From Streptomyces spongiicola (GTDB lineage: Bacteria > Actinomycetota > Actinomycetes > Streptomycetales > Streptomycetaceae), in contig NZ_CP029254.1 of assembly GCF_003122365.1 (NCBI RefSeq), positions 2,305,001-2,369,000 of the forward strand: a stretch of 64,000 bases of DNA, written 5' to 3'. The position numbers were made by a program, and so were the translations under genes. Under the pieces are notes generated by a model that searched no databases, was not told the DNA's origin, and was given only the letters and a program-made list of their open reading frames with translations. Of the stretch, positions 36,658 to 44,391 are shown piece after piece (the stretch's first letter is position 1; every line of letters starts with the position of its first letter).

Positions 36658-37689
36658 TCAGACGGGCACACCCGCCTCCAGATTGAGCACCGTGCCGCGC
36701 TCCCGGGCGCGCAGTGCCCAGCGCAGCCGCTCGTAACGCACGGGGGGCAGCATCCCGGCGGCCTCCTCCTCCGTCGCGAAGCGCCAGCCCCGCAGCTCGG
36801 CCCCCGGCAGGCTCACCCGCGCGGCGGCGTCGTCGCCGGTGAGCCGCCCTCCGTCGAAGAGCAGCCGGAGCCCTCCGTATCCGGGTGGCCGGGGCGGTTC
36901 CCAGTCGACGACGAGCAGCCGCGGCACGGCGTCGAGTTCGATCCCTATCTCCTCGGCGACCTCCCGGATGCCCGCGCGGGCCGGGGCCTCGCCGGACTCC
37001 ACGACCCCGCCGGGGAACTCCCAGCCCGGTTTGTAGGTGGGATCGACGAGGAGCACCCGGTCCTCTTCGTCGAAGAGCAGGACCCCGGCCGCGAGGGTCT
37101 CGGCCGTCGGTTCCGCCGTCTGCACGATGTCACTGACCGCGGCCGCGCCGGATCGGACGGCCTCGGCCACCGACTCCGCCGTCTCCCTCGGTGTGAGGCG
37201 GGAGTTGTCGACGACATGGGCGTCGGCGAGCAGCCAGCCGAGGGCGGTGCGGTAGCGCTCGACGTGGTCGCGGGCATCGGCCTCCCCCGGGCGTCCGCCG
37301 GAGGCGCCCAGGTCCTCACGGGTGGCGATCCGGTTCCGCAGGATCGTTTCATCCGTGCGGAGCAGCACATGCCGGACCGGGATCCGGCGTGCGGCGAGAC
37401 CACCGAAGATCTCGTCGCGGTACTCCTGCCTCAGCAGGGTCATCGGGACCACCAGCACCCCGCCGACCTCGGCGAGCAGCGCGGCCGCGGTGTCGACGAC
37501 CAGCCGGCGCCAGATCGGCAGGTCCTGATGGTCCGTCACCTCGGCGAGCCGCTTCTGCGGCAGCAGGGCCCGCATCGCGCCGCCGGTCACCTCGGGGTCG
37601 TACAACGTGCTGTTCGGGATCAGATCGATCAGCTCGCGAGCAGTGGTCGTCTTGCCCGCGCTGAACGCACCGTTGATCCAGACGATCAC
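36658..37689 (-). CDS. P-loop kinase-like / Nudix hydrolase fusion
   Basis: A 343-residue protein with two catalytic modules. Residues 1-185 are an AAA_33/chloramphenicol-phosphotransferase-like P-loop domain: GAFSAGKT at 7-14 (Walker A), DRAT-less DLPIWRRLVVDTAAALL and the VLLRTDETILRNRI lid-like segment. Residues about 205-335 form a Nudix domain with the box at 228-250 (G228, E234, R242-E243, E246-E247). Upstream of GTG 37689 is a very strong GGAGGAGGGGG. Kinase and Nudix halves may act on the same nucleotide or small-molecule phosphate; the substrate is unknown. Confidence 0.8.
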   Translation of the reverse strand: MIVWINGAFSAGKTTTARELIDLIPNSTLYDPEVTGGAMRALLPQKRLAEVTDHQDLPIWRRLVVDTAAALLAEVGGVLVVPMTLLRQEYRDEIFGGLAARRIPVRHVLLRTDETILRNRIATREDLGASGGRPGEADARDHVERYRTALGWLLADAHVVDNSRLTPRETAESVAEAVRSGAAAVSDIVQTAEPTAETLAAGVLLFDEEDRVLLVDPTYKPGWEFPGGVVESGEAPARAGIREVAEEIGIELDAVPRLLVVDWEPPRPPGYGGLRLLFDGGRLTGDDAAARVSLPGAELRGWRFATEEEAAGMLPPVRYERLRWALRARERGTVLNLEAGVPV

Positions 37690-37841
37690 GGTTCCCCCTC
37701 CTCCGTAGCCCCCTGTGGACTGCCCGCAACACCCTGCCACGGAAACGTCACTCCGGATGCGTCACGCCCGCCGTGCGACCAGGCCGTAACACATCCGTGC
37801 GGAGGTTCGTTGGGGATCAGGGACGAGCAAGGGGGTGCGAG

Positions 37842-38123
37842 GTGCGCCGAACGGTGCTGGAGAGGTTTCCCGCAGGTGGCCCGCGAGGGAGCTGGCCGGC
37901 CGAGGAGTTCGCGCGGGCGCGCCGGGACGAGGGCCTACCGGCGGAGGTCGTGATGGACCTGGACTCCGACGCGTTCCTCGTCGTGATTCCCCGGCAGGGC
38001 TCCGGTCCCGACGGGCGGTCCGCCCGGGATCACAGGGCCCAGTACGGCCCCGACAGCACCCGGTGGAGCAGCCGCACCGACGACCCGTCCGGTGTGGTGG
38101 CCCTGACCTCGAACCGGAGATGA
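37842..38123 (+). CDS. Small conserved hypothetical protein with altered C-terminus
   Basis: A 93-residue protein. Residues 1-53 (RRTVLERFPAGGPRGSWP, then EFARARRDEGLPAEVVMDLD and AFLVVIP) resemble a small conserved Streptomyces protein. The last 40 residues read into the antisense strand of the amidase gene (94-bp overlap) and look random, so the native stop was probably lost or the gene was cut by the arrival of the amidase side. GTG 37842 is the likely start. Function unknown. Confidence 0.5.
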   Translation: MRRTVLERFPAGGPRGSWPAEEFARARRDEGLPAEVVMDLDSDAFLVVIPRQGSGPDGRSARDHRAQYGPDSTRWSSRTDDPSGVVALTSNRR

Positions 38124-38959
38124 CGGCCCCTGGGCACGTCGGCGCTGCACTGGAACTGATGGCCGCCGGGCCCCTTGCCGGTGACGGTGAGGTACGCGGA
38201 CGGGTTGGCGCCGGCGGTGTCCGTCAGATAGAAGCGGCCCTCGATGCGCGCCTCCTTGTGGGTGCTGTCGGCGAACAGCAGATGGACCAGCGTCGAATGG
38301 CGCCGCGGTCCCGAGTGCACCACGGCGTCCGTGAAGGCCAGGCCCGTCCAGACTCCGGAGCGGAGCGAGACGTCCACGGCGTTGGACTCGTTCAGCATGG
38401 ACGGCATGTCGGGGTCCTCCAGGGGTGGTCTCGGTCCGGTCGCACGGGCGACGATTCCGGGGAAGACGACGTTTCTGAACTGGCTCACCCGGGCGTCCCC
38501 CGGGCATGCGGTGCCGGACACCGACCAGTCGGTGTACAGGCGGTGGTAGCCGTAGCCGGGGTCGGAGGCCGAGCGGCAGACCCGTAGCGGAATGCCGTGC
38601 CGGTGGTGCAGCCAGCTGCCGAGGGCGATCAGCTTCTCGACCTGTTCGCCGGTCCACGGGTCCGACGCCTTGGTGTTCGACGCCGTCTCGATCGAGACGG
38701 CGCCCGTACCGTCAGGGCGCCGGTTGGCCCCGGCGTTGGCGTCGGCGCGGGTCTCGGTGCCGATGAACTGCCCCAGGTCGCCTCCGTAGTCGAGGCCGAA
38801 GTGGCTCTCGAGCGAGGTGGACTTCCAGTACTCGTAGAGCCGGTCCACACTCCACGGCGCGGCGATGCTGTGGAAGATCATCTGTGTCGGTCGGATCGCC
38901 GGCTGACCGTCACTCTCCGGTTGGAGCTCCAACTTTCTGGCGAACGGGCACCAGGCCAT
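38030..38959 (-). CDS. N-acetylmuramoyl-L-alanine amidase-like (peptidoglycan recognition) protein
   Basis: A 309-residue protein. Residues 1-170 form an Amidase_2/PGRP-type domain: MAWCPFARKLELQPESDGQP, MIFHSIAAPWSVDRLYEYW with the first His ligand, SLESHFGLDYGGDLGQFIGT, then SIETASNTKASDPWTGEQVE and HHRHGIPLRVC, and YGYHRLYTDWSVSGTACPGD with the His and Cys ligands. Residues about 200-309 are a beta-rich domain of unknown type. There is no signal peptide, as is common for this phage-endolysin-like actinobacterial group. ATG 38959 has AAGGAGGG. It is flanked by transposon debris, so it may be acquired. Confidence 0.8.
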   Translation of the reverse strand: MAWCPFARKLELQPESDGQPAIRPTQMIFHSIAAPWSVDRLYEYWKSTSLESHFGLDYGGDLGQFIGTETRADANAGANRRPDGTGAVSIETASNTKASDPWTGEQVEKLIALGSWLHHRHGIPLRVCRSASDPGYGYHRLYTDWSVSGTACPGDARVSQFRNVVFPGIVARATGPRPPLEDPDMPSMLNESNAVDVSLRSGVWTGLAFTDAVVHSGPRRHSTLVHLLFADSTHKEARIEGRFYLTDTAGANPSAYLTVTGKGPGGHQFQCSADVPRGRHLRFEVRATTPDGSSVRLLHRVLSGPYWAL

Positions 38960-39078
38960 CGGGGTCCCTCCTTCCTCTCCCCCGAGGGGGGCGACGGCAC
39001 GAGCGCCGTCGGCCGTACTGCCGGCGGATGCGCGCACCGGTACGCGGGCTGCCGGGGGCCGTGCTTTCCACACCGCGT

Positions 39079-39119
39079 CCGGTTGCGGCGGTCCGGGGAC
39101 AACGGGCCGCCGCAACCGG
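39079..39119. repeat. 13-bp inverted repeat in a 740-bp gene-free stretch
   Basis: CCGGTTGCGGCGG (39079-39091) and CCGCCGCAACCGG (39107-39119) form a perfect stem with a 15-base loop, 120 bp upstream of the amidase gene. It could be a terminator for traffic coming from the decayed transposase gene. From 38960 to about 39700 I see no other gene; the frames are GC shadows. Confidence 0.7.
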
Positions 39120-39699
39120 CGGTCCGGGGGACCGGGCCCCGGAGTCGCGCTCCGCCGGCACTCCGGCACGGCGGCGAGGCACCGTGGGTGCGTGGTCCCC
39201 GGAGGCCCGCGGCCGTTCGCCGCCCGGAGGCCGCGCGCGAACCGCGACCGGCGGCGCGACAGGGTCGGGAGCGGCGGCGCGACAGGGGACGGATGCGGCC
39301 GCGCGACAGGAGACGTGATGCGACATGGCTGCCGGACCGGCGGGAGGCCGTCCGGCCGGGGCTGCGACGCGTCGGTGGTGGCAGCCGGGTACCAGGGCCA
39401 CGCGAGCACCCCCTTGTGTCGTGCCCATGTCCGTGATGCCGCAGGCAGCGGCCCGGGAAACCCCGGGCGGAGGTCTTTCGGCGCCGGTGCGTCCGTGCCC
39501 GGGGGCGCACACACCGAACCGCCGGCCCGAGCGGGCGCATCCGTGCCCGCCCCGGCGCAGTCGGGCGACAGGCGTGGTGCGTGCCCGTCTGGTGAGACCG
39601 AGTTCGCGTAGGGCGTCGGCGGGGTGGTGGCGGTAGTGGCCGTGGGCTGCGGCGTCGTTCGTCCACCCGGCGAGGTGGGCGAGGCTGATCGCCGGGCCG

Positions 39700-40619
39700 C
39701 GGAAGGTCGCGAGCGCTCGGGGCAGACCGCCGGTGCGAGCCCGGTAGGCCTGATGACCGGTACGCCGATCCCGGTGAACACCCTCTCCGGGACGACGACG
39801 GCGCGGACCTGCCTCGGCCGTCTCCGCCGGCAGCGAGTCGAGACCGGCGTTGCCCGGATGGGCCTTCCCCGATGTCCGAAAGCGCCGACTCCACCTCGTC
39901 TTCGCCGTCCTCCGCGCCGAACCCACTCGGCGCGGCGCCGTCGCCCGGTCGGGTCGGGTCGGGTCGGACCCACTCCACCCCGTCTTCGCCGCCCTCCGCG
40001 CCGAACCCACTCCGAGCGGCGCCGTCGCCCGGTCGGGTCGGTGAAGACCAGCGCGTCCAGGCGGCGGGTGCAGCCCCCGGCCAGCGCCAGGCGGGCGGCG
40101 ACCTCGGCGACGGCGCGCTCGTCGGCCTGGTGCAGCGCGGAGCGGACGATGGTGTCGACCTGGGCCGCGGCCGGTGGCTCGATCATCTCCGCGCGCGTCC
40201 GCCGCGGCAGTTCGGCCCGCACCTGCTCCTTGCGTCGTTCGCCGTTCGCCGTTCGCCGTGCCAGAGCATGTCCACCAGGTGCGCGAGGAGCTTGACCAGG
40301 TCGGTCCTGGTGCACTCGTGCCGGCCGGTCAGATCCCGCAGCCCGCTGCGGTGCCGGATGGCCGCGGACGAGGTGAAGTCCTGGAAGACCGGTTCGGACG
40401 CGGCAACGCCGACCTGCTTGGCGACGTGCTCGACCGCGTCGGGCGGCGAATCCAGGCGCATCCGGGAAACCCGCCGCGCCAGGTCCAGGACTTGACCTGA
40501 ACGGCGAAGCCCGGCCTCGTGGCACAGGTCCTGTTCCGCAGCCGACGCAGCCGGCCCGCCTCGTCTCCGGAGAGGGTGAAGTGGTCCACCACCCCGTCCG
40601 GACCCAGCTCCCGCCCCAC
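39700..40619 (-). pseudogene. Decayed Tn3-family transposase (N-terminal DUF4158 part)
   Basis: Three minus-strand frames together read like the N-terminal third of a Tn3-type transposase. From GTG 40619: VVDHFTLSGDEAGRLRRLRN and RPGFAVQVKSW; shifted frame: DAVEHVAKQVGVAASEPVFQ and SAAIRHRSGLRDLTGRHE; shifted again: IEPPAAAQVDTIVRSALHQA, then an Asp/Glu-rich segment, and HPGNAGLDSLPAETAEAG and YRARTGGLPRALATF. Each matches the expected order (DUF4158, EPPTPxRVERIVRSAL, LESLLAEIAKL, WRxRAxxEYPSxL). At least three frameshifts and loss of the whole DDE catalytic part make it non-functional. Confidence 0.65.
39888..40041. repeat. 84-bp-period tandem duplication inside the Tn3 remnant
   Basis: Positions 39888-39957 and 39972-40041 are near-identical 70-bp copies at an 84-bp offset (28 codons). 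A GGGTC pentamer run joins them. The duplication lies in the acidic linker region of the old transposase. Confidence 0.85.
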
Positions 40620-40991
40620 TGCCCGGCTCCTTCCGTACGCCCCCCGTGATCGCCTGTCGGGCCGGACGGTGATGGCTCTGGTGTACGGCTGGTGCGGGTA
40701 TCGACGAGGTGCCCGAAAGAGACGGAGTGACCTGCTACGGCACCGGCTCTGCCGCAGGACGGCGGCTCACGCCGATCGTCCCTCGCCCCGAATCCCCGGC
40801 TGCCCTCTGCGGTAGGCGGAGCCGCGACCCCGGAGGGCGAAGAGACGGCCGGAGGTCAACGAGCGGCGCGGAGCGCGGCTGCCGCGCCGTCGGCGGACCC
40901 GCTGATCCCCCATGGCCTCGGGGCGCGGGAGCGCAGGGTCGGGGCACCGCCGTTTCGGTGCGCGGCCCGGGCATCCGCGCACCGGCGGCTC
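40620..40991. other. Intergenic, 372 bp, no gene seen
   Basis: Between the Tn3 remnant and the ROK kinase. I looked for Tn3-type terminal inverted repeats and found none that I could support. Confidence 0.4.
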
Positions 40992-41951
40992 TCAGCCCGC
41001 CGCGGTGGCCGCGGCCGCGCCCCGAGGGCCGGGCGACACCGCCGCGGCCGCGCCGAGCAGACCCGCGTCGGTGCCCGTCAGCGCCGGAGCGACGGCGAGG
41101 TCCCGGACGAAGGACAGCCTGGCGTAGTCGTGCAGGGCACGGCGCAGCGGGGCGAAGAGGACCTCGCCGGCGCCCGCCACTCCCCCGCCGATCACGGCGA
41201 TGCGGATCTCGACGAGCGTGGCGGTGGCGGCGATTCCCGCTGCCAGCGCCTGCGCCGCGCGCTCGAAGGAGGCGGCGGCGACCGGATCGCCCGCCGCGGC
41301 GGCCGCGGCCACGGCGGCCGCGGTGGTGTCTCCGTCCCCGCCGGGGCGCCAGCCGTCCTCGAGGGCCCGCCGGGCGATGTTGGGGCCGCTCGCGATCCGC
41401 TCCACACAGCCGCGCGCCCCGCACGGGCAGAGGTCCCCGTCGAGATCCACACTGATGTGGCCGATGTGACCGGCGTTCCCGGTCGGCCCCGGGTGCAGCC
41501 TGCCGCCGAGCACGAGCCCGCCGCCGACCCCGGTGGACACGACCATGCACAGGGCGTTGTCGTACCCGCGTGCGGCGCCCTGCCAGTGTTCCGCCGCGGT
41601 CATGGCGACACCGTCCCCGACCAGTTCCACCGGCAGTCCGCCGGTAGCCGCCCGTACCCGGTCCACCAGCGGGTATCCCCGCCAGCCGGGGACGTTGACC
41701 GGGCTGACGGTGCCCGCGGAGGCGTCCACCGGGCCCGCGCTGCCGATGCCCACCGCGGAGACGCGGAGCCAGAGGGGCGAGCCGCGGAGTTCACCGAGGA
41801 CCGTCTCGACCGCGCGCATCACCGTCTCCCCGTCCTCACGCGCCGGCGTCGGCCGCTGCACCCTGACGAGAATCCTGCCGCTGCCGTCCACCAGCGCACC
41901 GGCGATCTTGGTTCCGCCGATGTCGAGCGCGGCGACGAGGTCGTTATGCAT
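40992..41951 (-). CDS. ROK family sugar kinase
   Basis: A 319-residue sugar kinase (glucokinase / N-acetylhexosamine kinase type). The phosphate motif DIGGTKIAGAL starts at residue 10; VSTGVGGGLVLGGRLHPG, GHIGHISVD and the zinc motif CPCGARGC are present, with IAVIGGGVAGAGEVLF near the C-terminus. Length and lack of a helix-turn-helix show it is an enzyme, not a ROK regulator. ATG 41951. It is divergent from a LacI regulator with a clear operator between them, so the pair probably handles one sugar; which sugar cannot be told. Confidence 0.85.
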   Translation of the reverse strand: MHNDLVAALDIGGTKIAGALVDGSGRILVRVQRPTPAREDGETVMRAVETVLGELRGSPLWLRVSAVGIGSAGPVDASAGTVSPVNVPGWRGYPLVDRVRAATGGLPVELVGDGVAMTAAEHWQGAARGYDNALCMVVSTGVGGGLVLGGRLHPGPTGNAGHIGHISVDLDGDLCPCGARGCVERIASGPNIARRALEDGWRPGGDGDTTAAAVAAAAAAGDPVAAASFERAAQALAAGIAATATLVEIRIAVIGGGVAGAGEVLFAPLRRALHDYARLSFVRDLAVAPALTGTDAGLLGAAAAVSPGPRGAAAATAAG

Positions 41952-42008
41952 CGGTGTGGATCTCCCGGGGGCTGGAACAGCGGCTGGTACGGCCAGTCTC
42001 CCCGCGTA

Positions 42009-42022
42009 TGACAACGTTGTCC
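42009..42022. promoter_or_regulatory. LacI-type operator between the kinase and its regulator
   Basis: TGACAACGTTGTCC contains the perfect palindrome ACAACGTTGT and fits the LacI-family consensus TGNNAACGTTNNCA except for the last base. It lies 58 bp from the kinase start and 108 bp from the regulator start. Confidence 0.7.
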
Positions 42023-42129
42023 AGGCTCTATGCTCGACGCCACAGCCTCGCACAGCCCCGAAGCGGGCGCACGCGACACCCGACAGGTGGCCCGGACGGG
42101 CACTCCCGACGACGATTGGACCGCGCATC

Positions 42130-43164
42130 GTGGCCGAGTTCGCCCGCCGCAACGAGACCCGCTACGGCAACCGGCCCACCATGAAGGACGTGGCCGCGCG
42201 TGCCGGAGTGGGACTGAAGACGGTCTCGCGGGTGGTGAACGGCGAGCCCGGCGTCACCCCGGACACCGAGCGCCGGGTGCAGGAGGCCATCGAGGCGATG
42301 GGGTTCCGCCGCAACGACAGCGCGCGCGTCCTGCGCAAGGGCCGTACCGCCTCGATCGGGCTGGTCCTGGAGGATCTGGCCGACCCCTTCTACGGACCGC
42401 TGAGCCGAGCCGTGGAGGAGGTCGCGAGGGCGCACGGAGCACTGCTGATCAACGGGTCCAGTGCGGAGGACCCCGACCGCGAGCAGGAGCTGGTGCTCGC
42501 GCTGTGCGCCCGCCGGGTGGACGGCCTCATCGTGATCCCCGCCGGTCACGACCATCGCTATCTGGAGCCCGAGATCAGGGCGGGCGTCGCCACGGTGTTC
42601 GTGGACCGGCCCGCCGGCCGGATCGACGCGGACGCGGTGCTCTCCGACAGCTACGGCGGCGCCCGGGAGGGCGTCGCACATCTCATCGCCCACGGTCACC
42701 GGAACATCGGGTTCGTCGGCGACCAGCCGCGCATCCACACCGCGGCGGAGCGGCTGCGCGGCTACCGGGCCGCGATGGCGGACGCGGGGCTCCCGGTGGA
42801 CGAGCGCTGGGTGTCCCTGGGCTCGACGGACCCCGCGCGGGTGAGGGCGGCGACGGAGGAGATGCTGTCCGGCCCCGATCCGGTCACCGCCCTCTTCGCG
42901 GGCAACAACCGGGTGACGGTCACGGCGGTTCGGCTGCTGGCGGGGCGGGACGCCCCGATCGCTCTCGTCGGGTTCGACGACATCGAACTCGCCGATCTGC
43001 TCGGCATCACGGTGATCGCCCAGGACGCCGCCGCACTGGGCCGTACCGCCGCGGAGCGGCTGTTCCGCCGGCTGGACGGGGTGTCCGAGGCGCCGACACG
43101 AGTGGAGCTGACCACCAGGCTCCTCGCCCGCGGCTCGGGCGAAGTGCCTCCGCCCGGGGCCTGA
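42130..43164 (+). CDS. LacI family transcriptional regulator
   Basis: A 344-residue LacI/GalR regulator: the helix-turn-helix MKDVAARAGVGLKTVSRVVN starts at residue 18, followed by the hinge RRNDSARVLRKGRTASIGLV and a periplasmic-binding-protein-like sensor (DPFYGPLSRAVEEVARAHGA, RVDGLIVIPAG, GHRNIGFVGD, ALVGFDDIELADLLGITVIA). GTG 42130 is the likely start; ATG 42181 is an alternative that would still include the helix-turn-helix. It probably binds the palindrome at 42009-42022 and represses itself and the ROK kinase. Confidence 0.85.
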   Translation: MAEFARRNETRYGNRPTMKDVAARAGVGLKTVSRVVNGEPGVTPDTERRVQEAIEAMGFRRNDSARVLRKGRTASIGLVLEDLADPFYGPLSRAVEEVARAHGALLINGSSAEDPDREQELVLALCARRVDGLIVIPAGHDHRYLEPEIRAGVATVFVDRPAGRIDADAVLSDSYGGAREGVAHLIAHGHRNIGFVGDQPRIHTAAERLRGYRAAMADAGLPVDERWVSLGSTDPARVRAATEEMLSGPDPVTALFAGNNRVTVTAVRLLAGRDAPIALVGFDDIELADLLGITVIAQDAAALGRTAAERLFRRLDGVSEAPTRVELTTRLLARGSGEVPPPGA

Positions 43165-43351
43165 ACCGCCGCTCGGACGGACTGCCTCCGCCCCGGCACC
43201 CGAACCGCCGCGCGGACGAACTGCCTCCGCCCCGGCACCCGAACCGGGGGCGGAGCGCCGGGCGTCCCCGATCCCGGGCCGGTATGCCCGGCGTGTGCGC
43301 TCGCCCGGACCGGGCCGAGCGGTGCGCGCCCCCGGTCGGCGACTCCCCTGC

Positions 43352-43416
43352 CGTGACGCTCAGTCGTGACGCTCAGTCGTGACGCTCAGTCGTGACGCTC
43401 AGTCGTGACGCTCAGT
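43352..43416. repeat. Five 13-bp tandem units across a stop codon
   Basis: CGTGACGCTCAGT is repeated five times without change. The TGA of the GNAT gene (43412-43414, minus strand) lies in the last unit, so the gene end is part of the array. Confidence 0.95.
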
Positions 43417-43921
43417 CGTGAGCCGACGAGGACGTGTCGAACGAGATCCAGACGTCAGGAGGCACGTCGGGCCGGGCGGGTACCGGCCTGCGCTCCTCGG
43501 TCCAGGCGTCGTCGGCGACCTCCGTGGCGACGCGGCGCCAGAAGTGCACCGCGGCGGTGTTGGCATCCTGAAACGCGATCTCCCACGGGCCGGGGTGCCT
43601 GGCCACGACCTCCCGGGCCGCATGCAGCCCGATGCCCTTCCGCCGCGCCCCGTGCACCACGAAGAAGCTGTTCAGCACGCGTGTGGGGGCGGTCAGACCA
43701 CGGACGAACGCGAACCCGGCCGGACTGTCCCCGAGGGTGAGGAGGTACGGTGCCCAGCCGGACCCGGAGAAGGCCAGGTGGAGCCAGTCACCGCGGAAGG
43801 TCCCGTCGGCGCTGGGCGGCGGTCCGCCGAACTCCGCCAGGTCCCGGCGGAACATCGGCCACAGCCGCTCCACTACGGGCCGGTCGGCCATGCCGGCGAG
43901 GCGAATGGACAGATCAGGCAC
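43412..43921 (-). CDS. GNAT family N-acetyltransferase
   Basis: A 169-residue acetyltransferase. LSIRLAGMADRPVVERLWPM is the first strand and helix; FAFVRGLTAPTRVLNSFFVV and ARRKGIGLHAAREVVARHPG contain the acetyl-CoA loop (R/Q-x-x-G-x-G/A), then EIAFQDANTAAVHFWRRVA. Substrate unknown. The start is GTG 43921. A tandem array covers the stop codon. Confidence 0.8.
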   Translation of the reverse strand: MPDLSIRLAGMADRPVVERLWPMFRRDLAEFGGPPPSADGTFRGDWLHLAFSGSGWAPYLLTLGDSPAGFAFVRGLTAPTRVLNSFFVVHGARRKGIGLHAAREVVARHPGPWEIAFQDANTAAVHFWRRVATEVADDAWTEERRPVPARPDVPPDVWISFDTSSSAHD

Positions 43922-44391
43922 GGGACTCCCTCGCAGAAGCGGTCGACCGGCGCTCCGCGCACCCGCGTCGGAGATGCGAGGCCCGGAGCCGAAGCCCGTT
44001 CGACCGGCGCTGGTGCCCCGGGACGAGCGGCCCGGGGCATGAGAAAAGCCTCCCTGGCGGACGGTGGTTCCGGCCGGGAAGGCTCACTGGCGGCGTGGAT
44101 CCTACCAGTTGAGTGCGTGAGCCCGCCCTGCGCCGACATGCGCCCGCCCTAACGCTGCCCTGCGCCGCCCTGCGTCGGCCGGAACCGCCGCCGTCCGTTC
44201 TCGCGCCGGGGGCGGGGGCGGGGCCGCCGGGCGCCGTGCATCGGCCGGTCACCGTGGGCGCGCGTTCCGCCGACGGAGCGGCCGGTGCGCGCCGCGAGGC
44301 GTCGAGTCGGACGGGCGGACGGACGGGCGGACGGAAGGAAGGGCGGGCGGAAGGGCGGGCGGGCGGGCGGAAGGGCGGGCGGTTGCGGCGG
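43922..44391. other. Intergenic, 470 bp
   Basis: No gene seen. The right part (about 44306-44391) is a purine-rich array of GGGCGG / GGACGG / GGAAGG units. A minus-strand terminator-like hairpin lies at 44047-44084. Confidence 0.45.
44047..44084 (-). terminator. Minus-strand terminator hairpin
   Basis: AGCCTTCCCGGCC (read on the minus strand) pairs imperfectly with GCCAGGGAGGCT and is followed by a short T-run (TTTTC). It would end transcription coming from the DUF6986 gene. Confidence 0.45.

Noticed and set aside
38960..40525. Minus-strand frame continuing upstream of the amidase for over 500 codons
   Set aside because: The extension is Arg/Pro-rich, carries pieces of the Tn3 remnant in only part of its length, and the amidase has its own strong ribosome binding site at 38959.
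40620..40991. Terminal inverted repeat of the Tn3-like element
   Set aside because: I searched by eye for a GGGG-starting 38-bp end and a matching copy beyond the amidase but found nothing convincing.
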